Shown here: positions 7,527 through 18,486 of the stretch, piece after piece
How positions within the stretch are numbered: the first letter of the stretch is position 1
How the letters are laid out: each line of letters starts with the position of its first letter
Source of the DNA: a bacterium DOLZORAL124_38_8
GTDB taxonomy: Bacteria; Patescibacteriota; Gracilibacteria; UBA4473
NCBI GenBank assembly: GCA_002747745.1
Contig: PDQG01000006.1
Span: 62,001 to 126,000 of the forward strand
Length of the DNA: 64,000 nt
Reading direction: 5' to 3'
The notes under the pieces: model-generated
The model's input: only the letters and a program-made list of their open reading frames with translations
Database searches by the model: none
Told to the model about the DNA's origin: nothing
Position numbers and translations under genes: made by a program

Positions 7527-10268
7527 ATGAAACAAAAAAACACACAAAAATGGTATGACTTGTCGGTGGCAGAAATTTTTAAGGTTTTAGCTTCGCACAA
7601 ATCGGGTTTGACGTCTGCTGAAGTGCAAAAACGACAAGTACAATATGGGAAAAACAAAATTGTTTTAGCCAACAAAATTCCTTTATGGAAGCGACTAGTT
7701 GAGCCTTTGAAAGATCCCTTAGCCTTGATGTTGTTGGGGGCGGCCATTGTTTCATTTTTTGTAAATGAAACCGAAACGGGAATTGTGTTTTTGGTCATTA
7801 TTGGGCTTAATGTCGCGTTGGAATTTTGGCAAAGTTATCAGTCAGAAAATATTTTAAAATCTTTAGAAGGGTTTATAAAAAAAACCGCCAAAGTGAGACG
7901 AGACGGGAAAATTCAGGAAATTTTAAGTGAAGAATTAGTACCAGGCGATGTGGTGTTGATAGAAGAAGGAGATGCTATTCCAGCGGATATTCGGTTGACA
8001 GACTGTTTACGGTTTCAAGTAAACAGTTTTGCGTTGACGGGGGAATCGGTGCCACAACAGAAATCAGCCCAAGTGATTACGGGGAAATTTTCGGTGGCGG
8101 ATCAAACGAATATGATTCGGATGGGGTCAATGGCGGTAACCGGAAAGGCCGAAGGAATCGTCATCGCAACGGGGATGGATACAGTGTTTGGAAACGTATC
8201 TAAGCTTAGTGCCGTTGATAACGGTGCTAAAACTCCTTTGCAGCGAGAACTAGCGAACATGTCGAAAAAGAATTTCTTCATGGCGTTGGGTATTATGGCG
8301 GTAATGTTTGTGTTATCACTTTTTGTATTAGAAAAACCATTATTACCCACCATTGTCTTCTCGATTGTAGTGGCCACATCAATGGTGCCACAAGGATTGC
8401 CTTTAGAAATTAATTTGTCGTTGTTGCTGGGAGTGGTCCGATTGGGAAAAAAGAATGCCGTGGTCAAAAAATTAGATTCAGTAGAAGCCCTTGGATCGGC
8501 TTCCATTATTTGTACAGATAAAACGGGGACGTTGACAAGAAACGAAATGAATATTGTGTCAGCGTTTGGGCATAATTTTTCATTAATCATTGATGGGGTT
8601 GGGTATCATCCAACGGGAACGATTCAATCGGATAACAAACCGATTACGGTTGAATTAAATAAGCAATTACAAGATTTCTATCAGGCTTTATATTTTAATA
8701 ATAATGCCAGATTGTGTGAACCAGACAAAAATCATACCGATTATTATGTAATTGGAGATCCGACGGAAGGCGCGCTCCGTGTTATGGGAGCTCGAGTGGG
8801 GTTAGATTCAAATATGTTTGAACAGAATTATACCGAAATAGATGGGATTCCGTTTGATTCAGACCGAAAGATGATGTCGAGTATCTACCAAGAAAAAAAT
8901 GCTGACGTGGTGCGAGTCTTTACCAAAGGGGCGACCGAATCGGTTTTGCAACACTGTACTAAAATTAGAAATACGAAAACGGGGAAAGATATAAAAATTA
9001 CTTCGACTCACAAAAAAGAAATTCTGAAAAAAACCGAAAATTATGCCAAACAGGCATACCGTGTGTTGGCGATTGCCCAAAAAGTGATGCCAAAAGCGAA
9101 TGAGTTTACGCAAGATAACACGGAATCAGAATTGGTATACTTGGGGTCGGTAGTGATGATGGATTTGCCACGAACTGGGGTGGCAGAAGCCTTCAAAGTG
9201 TCGCAAGGGGCTCATATTAAAACCGTGATGATTACGGGTGATAATGCTTTGACGGCGTCAGCCATTGCGCAAAAAATTGGGTTAGTTGAACCGCAAAAAG
9301 GGTTGCCGTTTTCGGCTACTGGGGCTGAAGTAGAGGCAATGGAAGATACGATTTTAACGCAGCATATTTTGGATTCATATGCGTGTATTTTTTCTCGGGT
9401 TAGTCCAGAGCAAAAACTGCGGATTGTAACGTTGCTGCGACAGAGTGGGGAAGTGGTAGCTGTAACGGGCGACGGAATTAATGATGCGCCAGCCCTAAAA
9501 CAAGCGGATATTGGCGTATCAATGGGGAAAATTGGAACAGAAGTTGCTAAAGAGGCGTCGCAAATTGTGTTGGCGGATGACAGTTATTCAACCCTAGTTG
9601 ATGCGATTAAGGAAGGACGAACGATTTATCAAAATTTAGTGAAAACCGTAAAAAGTTGTTATACTTCAAATTTTGGAGAATTGTTTGTGATTTTGCTTGG
9701 AATCTTGTTGGCTGGTTATTTTTCTGGAACGGAACCATTAAAACCAATTCAAATTTTGTTAATTGATTTGCTGGGAGAAATGGGACCACTTATTGCACTG
9801 ACGTTTGATCCATTATTTAAAAATGGAATGACCACGCCTCCAAGAAACATGAACGATAATGTGCTGAATCGTCATTCGTTAACCGATATTATTTTCACTG
9901 GTTTGCTGATGGGTGGAACCGCTTTTGCGGCCTTTGCGTTGACGTTTTGGCTTACACAAGACGGGAAAGTTGCTTCAACGGCCACCTATATTATGCTCAT
10001 TATGGCACAATACATGAATATTCTATCGCGAAGAACGAATGGATTTATGTTCTCAGAGTATTTCTTTAAAAACAAATATTTGTGGGGAGCGATGGTGGTT
10101 ACGATGACGATAATTGTGGGGATAATTTATTCACCGATTGGACAGCTAGAATCGGTTGGATTTGCGCCTATTTCAATGAAAATTTGGGGTGTTATTGCTC
10201 TTATGACGGCGGTGATGTTGGTGTTAGTAGAAAGTAAAAAATGGATTTTTAATCAAATAAAGAAATAG
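7527..10268 (+). CDS. Cation-translocating P-type ATPase (Ca2+/P2-like)
   Basis: DKTGTLTRNEM, TGES, GDGINDAPALKQADIGVSMG; multiple TMs. Confidence 0.95.
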   Translation: MKQKNTQKWYDLSVAEIFKVLASHKSGLTSAEVQKRQVQYGKNKIVLANKIPLWKRLVEPLKDPLALMLLGAAIVSFFVNETETGIVFLVIIGLNVALEFWQSYQSENILKSLEGFIKKTAKVRRDGKIQEILSEELVPGDVVLIEEGDAIPADIRLTDCLRFQVNSFALTGESVPQQKSAQVITGKFSVADQTNMIRMGSMAVTGKAEGIVIATGMDTVFGNVSKLSAVDNGAKTPLQRELANMSKKNFFMALGIMAVMFVLSLFVLEKPLLPTIVFSIVVATSMVPQGLPLEINLSLLLGVVRLGKKNAVVKKLDSVEALGSASIICTDKTGTLTRNEMNIVSAFGHNFSLIIDGVGYHPTGTIQSDNKPITVELNKQLQDFYQALYFNNNARLCEPDKNHTDYYVIGDPTEGALRVMGARVGLDSNMFEQNYTEIDGIPFDSDRKMMSSIYQEKNADVVRVFTKGATESVLQHCTKIRNTKTGKDIKITSTHKKEILKKTENYAKQAYRVLAIAQKVMPKANEFTQDNTESELVYLGSVVMMDLPRTGVAEAFKVSQGAHIKTVMITGDNALTASAIAQKIGLVEPQKGLPFSATGAEVEAMEDTILTQHILDSYACIFSRVSPEQKLRIVTLLRQSGEVVAVTGDGINDAPALKQADIGVSMGKIGTEVAKEASQIVLADDSYSTLVDAIKEGRTIYQNLVKTVKSCYTSNFGELFVILLGILLAGYFSGTEPLKPIQILLIDLLGEMGPLIALTFDPLFKNGMTTPPRNMNDNVLNRHSLTDIIFTGLLMGGTAFAAFALTFWLTQDGKVASTATYIMLIMAQYMNILSRRTNGFMFSEYFFKNKYLWGAMVVTMTIIVGIIYSPIGQLESVGFAPISMKIWGVIALMTAVMLVLVESKKWIFNQIKK

Positions 10269-10271
10269 ATA

Positions 10272-10300
10272 TTGATTTTTACTCCCAATTTTGATATAAT
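10272..10300 (+). promoter_or_regulatory. Sigma-70-type promoter
   Basis: TTGATT-N17-TATAAT (extended TGATATAAT) upstream of mscS. Confidence 0.65.
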
Positions 10301-10326
10301 ACACGGAAACATAAACACAAAAAAAT

Positions 10327-11214
10327 ATGAACAATCATTTGCAAAACGGAGTCAATACTACGGCCGATAAAGCCTCTGGTGGATTAGCTCAATTTTTTTC
10401 AGATTTTATCTCGGCGTTACCGCTTTGGATTGCGGCTATTGTGGTAATGGTGGTGGCGTATTTTTTTGCCAAGTTTATTAAAAACATTGTGGGAAATCGG
10501 TTAGCCATGCGGCAATTAAACCAAGAAATTATTATTTTGGGAGAACGTGCGGCATTCACGATTACGCTTACATTAGGGGTCGTGATTTCCTTTAAAATTG
10601 TAAACATAAACCTTGATACGCTCATTGGGTTTATGGGGTTAGGTATTGGGTTTGCGTTGCAAGATATTTTATCAAACTTTTTTGCGGGAGTATTAATTTT
10701 AACACAGAATAAATTTAAGATTGGCGATATTATTCGCTTGGAGGATATTATGGGAACGATTGAAGAAATTGATGCTCGTACAACACAAATTCGCAGTTTT
10801 GATGGGACTTCATTGGTTATTCCGAATGCAAAAATGATTAATGCGATTGTAGAAAATTATACTATGAATACGTTCCGTCGAGTGAACTTGGAAGTGGGGG
10901 TTCATTATTCTACTGATTTACCAAAAGCCATTGCTTTGACGCTTGAATCGGTGAAAAAAAATCCACAAGTAGTACCCAATCCAGAAGTACAAGTTTGGGC
11001 CACAAAATTTGATGATTCAGCCATTACGTTGGCGGTTAAATTTTGGGTAGAATCAACGGATAATCGATTTGCCATTAAATCACAAGTAATGCAGCAATTA
11101 AAAGCTGATTATGATGCAGCTGGAATCGAAATTCCGTTCCCAATTAGAACATTGGCCTTGGATCAGTCAGATAGAAATTTGATGCAAGCCTTACATTTAC
11201 CGGTAAAAAAGTAG
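10327..11214 (+). CDS. mscS: MscS-family mechanosensitive channel
   Basis: GFMGLGIGFALQDILSNFFAGVLIL...FKIGDIIRLEDIMGTIEEIDARTTQIRSFDG. Confidence 0.93.
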   Translation: MNNHLQNGVNTTADKASGGLAQFFSDFISALPLWIAAIVVMVVAYFFAKFIKNIVGNRLAMRQLNQEIIILGERAAFTITLTLGVVISFKIVNINLDTLIGFMGLGIGFALQDILSNFFAGVLILTQNKFKIGDIIRLEDIMGTIEEIDARTTQIRSFDGTSLVIPNAKMINAIVENYTMNTFRRVNLEVGVHYSTDLPKAIALTLESVKKNPQVVPNPEVQVWATKFDDSAITLAVKFWVESTDNRFAIKSQVMQQLKADYDAAGIEIPFPIRTLALDQSDRNLMQALHLPVKK

Positions 11215-11339
11215 TTTAAAAAATGTACCAAAATGGAAATCCAGAGGATTTCCCTTAAATATGGCTTGTTTTTGAGATAATCTATTGACTTTTTGTGTAA
11301 AATGTTCTAAGAATTTAATAGGCGTATTAAGTTATTGAA

Positions 11340-11738
11340 ATGTCAAAAGAAAAAGAAAATATTAAGGCTTTTTTTTATCCTACTGGGGGAGATAGAAAAA
11401 AAATAGATGAGGTTGTATCTTTTTTTCGACGGAATTCGTTTGAAATCGTAAATTACGTAAGTGGTGAGAATATTTCGGGTGGAAAAGATGTTCTACCCCA
11501 GCCAGGAAGTCTGCTTCATCATTTGGTTTCAGAATATCCCCGATTAAAAAAATCTCATGGAGTTCTTATATATCCTGCAATGGGTACTAAAAAAGGCAAG
11601 AGAATTTCCCTGGCAACATTGTATAGTGAAAATAAATACACTGGAACGAAATTTTCGGGAGACCCGAACTTGGTTTGTGCAATTAAGGAGTTTGATGCAA
11701 TAAAATTAAAATTAGAAAGTTGGGGAGTGCTCGTATAA
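11340..11738 (+). CDS. Hypothetical protein
   Basis: 132-aa ORF in an otherwise unoccupied region. Confidence 0.6.
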   Translation: MSKEKENIKAFFYPTGGDRKKIDEVVSFFRRNSFEIVNYVSGENISGGKDVLPQPGSLLHHLVSEYPRLKKSHGVLIYPAMGTKKGKRISLATLYSENKYTGTKFSGDPNLVCAIKEFDAIKLKLESWGVLV

Positions 11739-11803
11739 GAGTAAATACAGAAAAATACTTAACTCCTTTAATTTATTGACGGTATGTTGTTGCTGGAATA
11801 ATT

Positions 11804-12259
11804 TTATTTTCCCATTAATTCTAATATTCTTTCAGCAATATTTTGAATTTCGCATTTTAATAATACTCCTCCAGTCACTCTGTCTGTGAAAAATTTTTGA
11901 TTATCTTCTACGACGTCAAGGTGTTCGTTTTGTAGCTCTTCTGAAACTTTTGTTCCTCTAGCCCACTGTCTTAATAATTCTTCGGCAAAAGTATTTGAAG
12001 ATTGAGCGTTTTTATATTCAGAAGCGGGGGTCGACGGATATACTTCGTCGCAGAAATATCGTCCTTTAAAGATTCCATTATCCACTAGTTCACATATTAC
12101 TTGCATCAAATATTTGAAAGCTTCTTCTGGTTCACGTGCTCCAAGTTCTTTGACGGCCTCATCTATTTGGGGGGCCATGTTGGGGTGAACGTATTCTTTT
12201 ATAAATCCTAACTGATTATAATTAGGGTTTATGTAAGGATGTCCTTCAAATTTTGTCAT
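11804..12259 (-). CDS. Hypothetical protein
   Basis: 151-aa ORF. Confidence 0.6.
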   Translation of the reverse strand: MTKFEGHPYINPNYNQLGFIKEYVHPNMAPQIDEAVKELGAREPEEAFKYLMQVICELVDNGIFKGRYFCDEVYPSTPASEYKNAQSSNTFAEELLRQWARGTKVSEELQNEHLDVVEDNQKFFTDRVTGGVLLKCEIQNIAERILELMGK

Positions 12260-12354
12260 AATAATCTAATATAAATTCTAATCTGCTGTTAAAATAGTCT
12301 TATTTCTTTATTTGTCAACTTTCTTTTTTTGGCAAAAATTTATAATGAAACTCG

Positions 12355-13482
12355 ATGATGAAAAACAATATAATAAAAATAGGGATAGATGCTCGGATGT
12401 ATGGAGATGCCTTTACGGGTATTGGTCGTTATACGGCGGAATTAACAAAGCATTTTTTTACGAAAAAAGAATTGAACGGACGAAACATTCAGTGGGTTTT
12501 GTTTATGAACAATCCAGAGTTTTCGTCTTTTGAGTTTCCGCAAAATGTGAAAAAAGTTTTAGTAGATTCTCCTCACTATTCGTTAGCAGAGCAAACAAAA
12601 TTTTTAGGTATCTTGAACAAAGAAAACTGTGATTTAGTACATTTTATGCATTTTAATGTGCCGTATTTTTATCAAAAACCGTTTACGGTTACCATTCATG
12701 ATACGACGCTTTCTTTTTATCCTGGTACGGCTTCGGCTTTAAAGCAATGGATTTATAAAAAAATTATCACTCGTACAATTCGACAGTCAAAACGGGTTAT
12801 AGCGATATCAGAAAACACAAAACAAGATATTCAAACCCTTTTTAAAACACCAGAACAAAAAATATCAAAAGTTCTTAACGGTTTAACAAAAGATTTTCGT
12901 CCGGTTAGCAACAGTGAAAAACGGCAAATTTGTGATAAATTTCACCTGCCTGACGAATTTTTATTTTATTCTGGCGTTTGGAAATCACATAAGAATTTGA
13001 AACGGTTATTTTATGCGGTTCAAACAACTCAATGTCCACTTGTTTTAACGGGCACTCCAGATGAATCTTTACTAAAATTAGCTGAATCTTTGAAAATAAA
13101 ACACTTGCTTTATATGGTGGGGAAAGTGTCTTTTTCAGACTTAGTTTTGTTGATGGGAGCGGCTAAGATATTTGTGTTTCCGTCTTTGTATGAAGGCTTT
13201 GGTTTGCCCCCATTAGAGGCTATGCAAGCCCAAACACCCGTGGTTTGTGCGAAATCTTCTTCGTTACCCGAGGTCTGCCAAGAAGCTGTAGAATATTTTG
13301 ATCCAACATCTCATCAAGATTTAGCCGAAAAAATTACGCAACTGTGGTCAGACACCCAACGCCAACAAATGTTCGTAAAAAAAGGATTAGTTCGAGTAGG
13401 GGAGTTTGACTGGGAAAAATGTGCCGAACAAACATGGCAAATATTACAATCCGTTTTATTATCAGAGTATAAAAAGAACTAG
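12355..13482 (+). CDS. Glycosyltransferase family 1/4
   Basis: IGIDARMYGDAFTGIGRYTAEL; FVFPSLYEGFGLPPLEAMQAQTPVVCAKSSSLPEV. Confidence 0.93.
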   Translation: MMKNNIIKIGIDARMYGDAFTGIGRYTAELTKHFFTKKELNGRNIQWVLFMNNPEFSSFEFPQNVKKVLVDSPHYSLAEQTKFLGILNKENCDLVHFMHFNVPYFYQKPFTVTIHDTTLSFYPGTASALKQWIYKKIITRTIRQSKRVIAISENTKQDIQTLFKTPEQKISKVLNGLTKDFRPVSNSEKRQICDKFHLPDEFLFYSGVWKSHKNLKRLFYAVQTTQCPLVLTGTPDESLLKLAESLKIKHLLYMVGKVSFSDLVLLMGAAKIFVFPSLYEGFGLPPLEAMQAQTPVVCAKSSSLPEVCQEAVEYFDPTSHQDLAEKITQLWSDTQRQQMFVKKGLVRVGEFDWEKCAEQTWQILQSVLLSEYKKN

Positions 13483-13483
13483 T

Positions 13484-16400
13484 CTATCTGTTTTGTATTT
13501 TCTGCCAAAGAGTTTTTCCGTATTGACTGAGTGTTTCGTCAATTATTAAAAGACAAGGTACCAACAATAAACAAAGACTGGTTGATAACAACATTCCGAA
13601 CACAATGGCAAATCCAAGTCCGCTCCAGAGCGGGTCAGAAAGAGACAGTGGAAGCATTCCTACTACGGTAGTAATAGAAGTCAAAAAGATTGGTTGAAAT
13701 CGTTGTTGTGCTCCTATAATAGCTGAATCAATAAGGGTCATACCTTTCGCTCGATTAATGTTAATTTGATCCATTAACACAATGGCATCATTAACGATAA
13801 TTCCTGCGAGTGATACAATTCCAATCATACTTGGGAACGAAAGAGTTTGTCCAATAGACGCAAACCCAATAAATACCCCCATTAAACTGAGTGGGATAAG
13901 GGAAAGAATAATAAATGGTTGAGAATAAGAATTGAATTGAATTACCAGTAAAATAAAGATTAAAAATATGGCAAAAATCATGGCGGTAAATGATTGTCCC
14001 ATCAATTTATTTCCTTCTTCGCTGTCTCCTGCCAATTTTATTTTTTCTCCAGGAAGCGTGTGTACTGAACGAATTATTTTTTTGATATCTTTGGCTAGGG
14101 AAGCGGCGGTTACTTGTGGTTCTAAGTAAGCAGAAATAGTAATAATTCTTTCTCCTTCTTCGTGATCTATTTGCGATAATTCTTGAGTAAATTCGGCTTC
14201 AGCTACGTCTTTAAGGGTGATGATTTGTCCCATTCGGGCCTGAATCGGAATCTTATTTAAAATATCAAGCGAGGTTGGGGTTTTCCATGCACGCGAATCA
14301 TCCCAATCGATTCGGAGTGATACATCAATTTCTTCATCTCCTTCGGTAAAACTTACTACTTCTACGCCGTTAACAGCCGCTCTTAAAGTTTCAAGAACTT
14401 GTGCCGGAACGAGTCCAAAGAAATTTAGTTTTTCACGATTAAATTTCCACGTTAATTGCTTGGTTTTGTCTTCTCTCGAGTCTGTTATTTGTTTTAATCC
14501 TGCTACGTGTAACAATTTTTGTTTTACCACTTCTACGTGCTGTTCAATTTTGGCTAAATCATCACCCGTAAACTGAATTTCTACCGGAGCCCCGGTTGGT
14601 GGTCCTGTAACTTCTTCCGTAAAATTAACTTCTATATAATTCGGGAAGTTTTCAAACTTTGTACGGAGAATTTGAACTATTTCAGAAGAGGTGACGTCTC
14701 GGTCATCTTTTGATACGAAGTTTAACGTAGTTCCAAGCAAATTTTCTGAGTCGGAAGGTTTTTTGTTTCCGTCTTTAATTTGCGATGCTCCTGCGGTAAA
14801 TACGACGTTTTTAATCCATTTATGTTTGGCATTTGGATTATTGGCAAAATATGGAGCTAAGCGTTGTGCAACTGACGGAATAATTTTTCGAGTTTCAGAA
14901 ATATTGGTTCCACTAGGATAAATAAAATCAATGTTGGCAGAAGCAGCATCTTTTGGTGGGAAAACTTCAACCTGAACAATACCTGAAATAACTAAAAATG
15001 AGGAACTAATAAGAGCCACAAAAGCCAAGAACACTACTAATGCTGACTTAGGAGCGGAATTAAGTAATGGTCGTACTTTGTTTTCGTACCAGGTTTTAGC
15101 CCTTATGAGGTATTTTTTTTCTACGTGTTTTTGGGGCGGAATAACTTCAAAAAAGCTCGCTCCAAAATTTGGTAACAATAAAAGCGAAATGACTAACGCA
15201 CTCACCAATACAACTGTAACGGTGAGGGGAATAACTCGAATAAATTCTCCGGTTGTTCCGTCAATAAAAATGGCTAACGGTAAAAAGGCAAAAACCGTGG
15301 TGAGGGTCCCGGTAATAAGCGGCCAACGGAAAATAGACAAAGTTTCGATAGCGGCTTCGTATGGAGAGAGTTTTTTTTCATTAATCGCTTCACTCATCCC
15401 CTCAACAATCACGATTGAGGTGTCTACCAGTAACCCAACAGCAATAACCAAAGCAAAAAGCGACACATTGTTAAAAGTATTTCCAGTGGCATTTAACACG
15501 ATTATTCCTACTAACATTGAAAGTGGAATCGTTATTCCAGCCAAAAGAGCTTCTCGCCACCCTACGGCTAATAGCAAGATAATCACAATAAGAACCAGCG
15601 TTTGTCCACCACTATCAATGAGTGTCGACATAGAATCATCAATTGCTTCAGATCGATCAAACGTTTTGGTGATGTCTAAATTCGCTGGCAGAATGTTTTG
15701 TTCACGAAGGTTGGCTAATTTTTTTTCAGCCGCTGCCACCATTTTAATAACGTTTCCTTCTGTGGCAGATTTTACAACGTCAATAAGAATGCCTGGGTTT
15801 GATTTCTCTGGACTTGCTTGTAAATATGTTTCTACCGAAAAAGTTTTGTATTCTCGCCGAATAGAAGCGATATCTTGTAATTTTAAAACCGCTCCGCGTT
15901 CCGTTTTGATAGGAATATTGGCAAACTGAGAAGCCTTATCCATTTCTGATTCAACCGATATTTCGATTGATTCTCCATTGGCGTCAATAACGCCGAGTGG
16001 AATATTTTTATGAGAGGCGCGAATAGATTTTAAAACAGAACTGACACTCACTGAGTGTCTTTCTAATAAGAGGGGATTCAATAATATATGAAGTTCTGGC
16101 TCTGGAGCCCCAATAATGTTTACTTCTTTTACATCGGTGATGCTTTTTAGTTCATCTTCGATTATTTCTGAAAAATGTTTCAACTCAGACCAAGCAAAAT
16201 CTCCAGATAGTGCAAAAGATACCACTGGACGATCAGAAAAAGAGATTTCAGAAATAACTGGATCATCAAGAAGAGACGAGGGGAGTGAGGCTTTGGCAAT
16301 ATCTACCTTGTCTTTTAGATTTTGAATGTTTTTGTCTTGATCGGTTCCTTGATTAAATTTAACCACGATAACCGAAACTCCCGACCGAGAAACAGATTTA

Positions 16401-16696
16401 TATTCCTTGAGATTTTCGACTTGTTTTATTTCTTGTTCGATTTTGTTTGTTACCAAGTTTTCAATATTTTTGGTGCTGGCGCCTGGCCAAACAGTAAGAA
16501 TTCTTCCTACAGGAATATCAACCTGAGGCATGGTTTCTCGGGGAATGTTGATGTATGAAATCGTCCCGAAAACGAATATAAACAAGGCTAATAAAATACT
16601 GACTCGGGTCCGCTTTAAAAGAAATGTCCAAAAAAGCGAAAGCGATTCAGTTACGGTTTGAAAATTGGTATTATTTTTCTTTTCTGGCTGATTCAT
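13484..16696 (-). CDS. RND (AcrB/CusA-type) efflux transporter
   Basis: YINIPRETMPQVDIP, VGLLVDTSIVIVEGM, GIIVNDAIVLMDQIN; 1070 aa. Confidence 0.93.
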   Translation of the reverse strand: MNQPEKKNNTNFQTVTESLSLFWTFLLKRTRVSILLALFIFVFGTISYINIPRETMPQVDIPVGRILTVWPGASTKNIENLVTNKIEQEIKQVENLKEYKSVSRSGVSVIVVKFNQGTDQDKNIQNLKDKVDIAKASLPSSLLDDPVISEISFSDRPVVSFALSGDFAWSELKHFSEIIEDELKSITDVKEVNIIGAPEPELHILLNPLLLERHSVSVSSVLKSIRASHKNIPLGVIDANGESIEISVESEMDKASQFANIPIKTERGAVLKLQDIASIRREYKTFSVETYLQASPEKSNPGILIDVVKSATEGNVIKMVAAAEKKLANLREQNILPANLDITKTFDRSEAIDDSMSTLIDSGGQTLVLIVIILLLAVGWREALLAGITIPLSMLVGIIVLNATGNTFNNVSLFALVIAVGLLVDTSIVIVEGMSEAINEKKLSPYEAAIETLSIFRWPLITGTLTTVFAFLPLAIFIDGTTGEFIRVIPLTVTVVLVSALVISLLLLPNFGASFFEVIPPQKHVEKKYLIRAKTWYENKVRPLLNSAPKSALVVFLAFVALISSSFLVISGIVQVEVFPPKDAASANIDFIYPSGTNISETRKIIPSVAQRLAPYFANNPNAKHKWIKNVVFTAGASQIKDGNKKPSDSENLLGTTLNFVSKDDRDVTSSEIVQILRTKFENFPNYIEVNFTEEVTGPPTGAPVEIQFTGDDLAKIEQHVEVVKQKLLHVAGLKQITDSREDKTKQLTWKFNREKLNFFGLVPAQVLETLRAAVNGVEVVSFTEGDEEIDVSLRIDWDDSRAWKTPTSLDILNKIPIQARMGQIITLKDVAEAEFTQELSQIDHEEGERIITISAYLEPQVTAASLAKDIKKIIRSVHTLPGEKIKLAGDSEEGNKLMGQSFTAMIFAIFLIFILLVIQFNSYSQPFIILSLIPLSLMGVFIGFASIGQTLSFPSMIGIVSLAGIIVNDAIVLMDQININRAKGMTLIDSAIIGAQQRFQPIFLTSITTVVGMLPLSLSDPLWSGLGFAIVFGMLLSTSLCLLLVPCLLIIDETLSQYGKTLWQKIQNR

Positions 16697-18413
16697 CAGA
16701 TTCTATTTTATTATTTTCTTTGTGATTGGTCGGCGTGTCATTTTTTTTAGTTGGGATCTCTTTTTTTTCTATTAAATTCGAAATATCAATTACTTCCCCC
16801 GAAATAATTTGATTTCTGTGTGTAACGATAACATCTCCAACCGATAATCCTTGTAATACTTCAATAGCATTTCCTTTTACCGCACCGACAATTACTCCTT
16901 GGCGTACGGTTTTCCCGTCTGGTAACGCCTTTAATACTTCGGTTCCCGCTGGTTCAAAAGAAATAGCGGTAATTGGTACCAAGGTTGAATCAGTTGTTTT
17001 TTGTAATGGAAGTTTCAGCGTTATTACACTTCCAATCGGAATATTTATTGGATTAACAGGGGTTAAAATAACTTTTGTTTTTTGTGTGAGGGGATTTAGG
17101 GCTTCTGCAAATTCCTCCTTTTTTAACTGAATTTTTTTTCCATCGGGCAAAACAGCTTGAATAACCGCTTCGGTCGACATTAATAATTGGTATTCCGTTT
17201 CAGATAATTGAGCGGTGATTTTGGTTTTGCTTTCTGATTCAGACAGCAATCCAACTAAAGGAATGCCCGGATTTACATTTTGAAATTCTGATACAAAAAC
17301 ATCCGTTACTTTTCCGCTAAATGGCGCTCGAACGACTAAATCTTTTTTTGATTTTCCAGCAATTCTCACTCGGCTTGAGGCTTGTGCTATTTGAGCGGCG
17401 TTTTTCGATTTAATTAAATCAATATTGGCTTCAGCGTTTTTAATACGATTTTCAGCGGAAAGTAAAGCTCCAGTTACACCTTTTTTCATAGCAATACTTT
17501 TTTCTCGTATTGTATTTAGTTGATTAAACGCCCCAGAAACTTGGGCTTCGTATCGCATAGCTTGTTGCTCAAAAGCATTTTTCTGTGCTTGTGAAAAGGC
17601 CGCTGTTACAGGTGTTTTTCGAATGAGTTCAATTACATCATTGGCCACCCCACGAATTGAGCGAAGAATTTCTAATTGTTTTTGTGAAATAGCTAATAAT
17701 TGTGGTTGATTTTGGCTTAAATCAAGAATGTTTTCTTTTTCTAATAACAAGGCTTTGCGTTGATTTTGGGTGTTTTTTATATTGTTTTTTATATCCAATT
17801 TATCAACGGAATTATTAAACCCAATAATATCTGAGAATTGACTAAATTCTCCAAAGTTTCCCGTATCAGAAACCGCAATCAATCGATCAGCCCAATCAAT
17901 AAATGATTTGGCCGCGGTGTCCGTTCCAATAATGGCCGAATCAAGTGCATCAAAAGACAATTTAATATTTTGCGCTTGTGTCACCTTAAGTTGAGCATAC
18001 TCTCTTTTAGCCGAATTAAGCGCAATCTCAGCCGCTTTTAGAGCATTATTAGTAGCATTTCTCGTTGACTGTAAATTGAGCAAGGCATTATCGTAAGAGA
18101 TTTGTGCCACATCATTTGAGAGTTTGTATCGAGCCAATGGTTGTCCATTTTGTACATGGTCACCAATTTTAACGAATATTTTTTCAATCACTCCGTGCAA
18201 ATTAGCGGTCAATTTAATATCCCTTTTTGATTCTACGGTTGCCAAGATTTTTCGACTACTGTTTGGCGAATATGAACCGAATAAAAAATAATCAGTCGTT
18301 TTTTTTACGACTGGCATTTCTTTAACAGGGTTCTTTGGGGTATCCGTTGCATTACAACTCCACAAGAGGGGCGTAAGTAAGATGAGACTGGTTACTTTTT
18401 TGAGAGAAATCAT
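16671..18413 (-). CDS. RND/HlyD-type adaptor lipoprotein
   Basis: Lipobox-like LLTPLLWSC; biotinyl-lipoyl-like LHGVIEKIFVKIGDHVQNGQPLARY; long coiled coil; overlaps the pump gene start. Confidence 0.85.
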   Translation of the reverse strand: MISLKKVTSLILLTPLLWSCNATDTPKNPVKEMPVVKKTTDYFLFGSYSPNSSRKILATVESKRDIKLTANLHGVIEKIFVKIGDHVQNGQPLARYKLSNDVAQISYDNALLNLQSTRNATNNALKAAEIALNSAKREYAQLKVTQAQNIKLSFDALDSAIIGTDTAAKSFIDWADRLIAVSDTGNFGEFSQFSDIIGFNNSVDKLDIKNNIKNTQNQRKALLLEKENILDLSQNQPQLLAISQKQLEILRSIRGVANDVIELIRKTPVTAAFSQAQKNAFEQQAMRYEAQVSGAFNQLNTIREKSIAMKKGVTGALLSAENRIKNAEANIDLIKSKNAAQIAQASSRVRIAGKSKKDLVVRAPFSGKVTDVFVSEFQNVNPGIPLVGLLSESESKTKITAQLSETEYQLLMSTEAVIQAVLPDGKKIQLKKEEFAEALNPLTQKTKVILTPVNPINIPIGSVITLKLPLQKTTDSTLVPITAISFEPAGTEVLKALPDGKTVRQGVIVGAVKGNAIEVLQGLSVGDVIVTHRNQIISGEVIDISNLIEKKEIPTKKNDTPTNHKENNKIESDESARKEK

Positions 18414-18486
18414 ATATCTACATCAATCAATAAAAATATCACTTTTCGAACAATATTCTACTTTCAAAAAAATACAAAAAATAATT

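Noticed and set aside
15078-15929. 283-aa + strand ORF
   Set aside because: Antisense shadow of the RND pump gene; no domain features.
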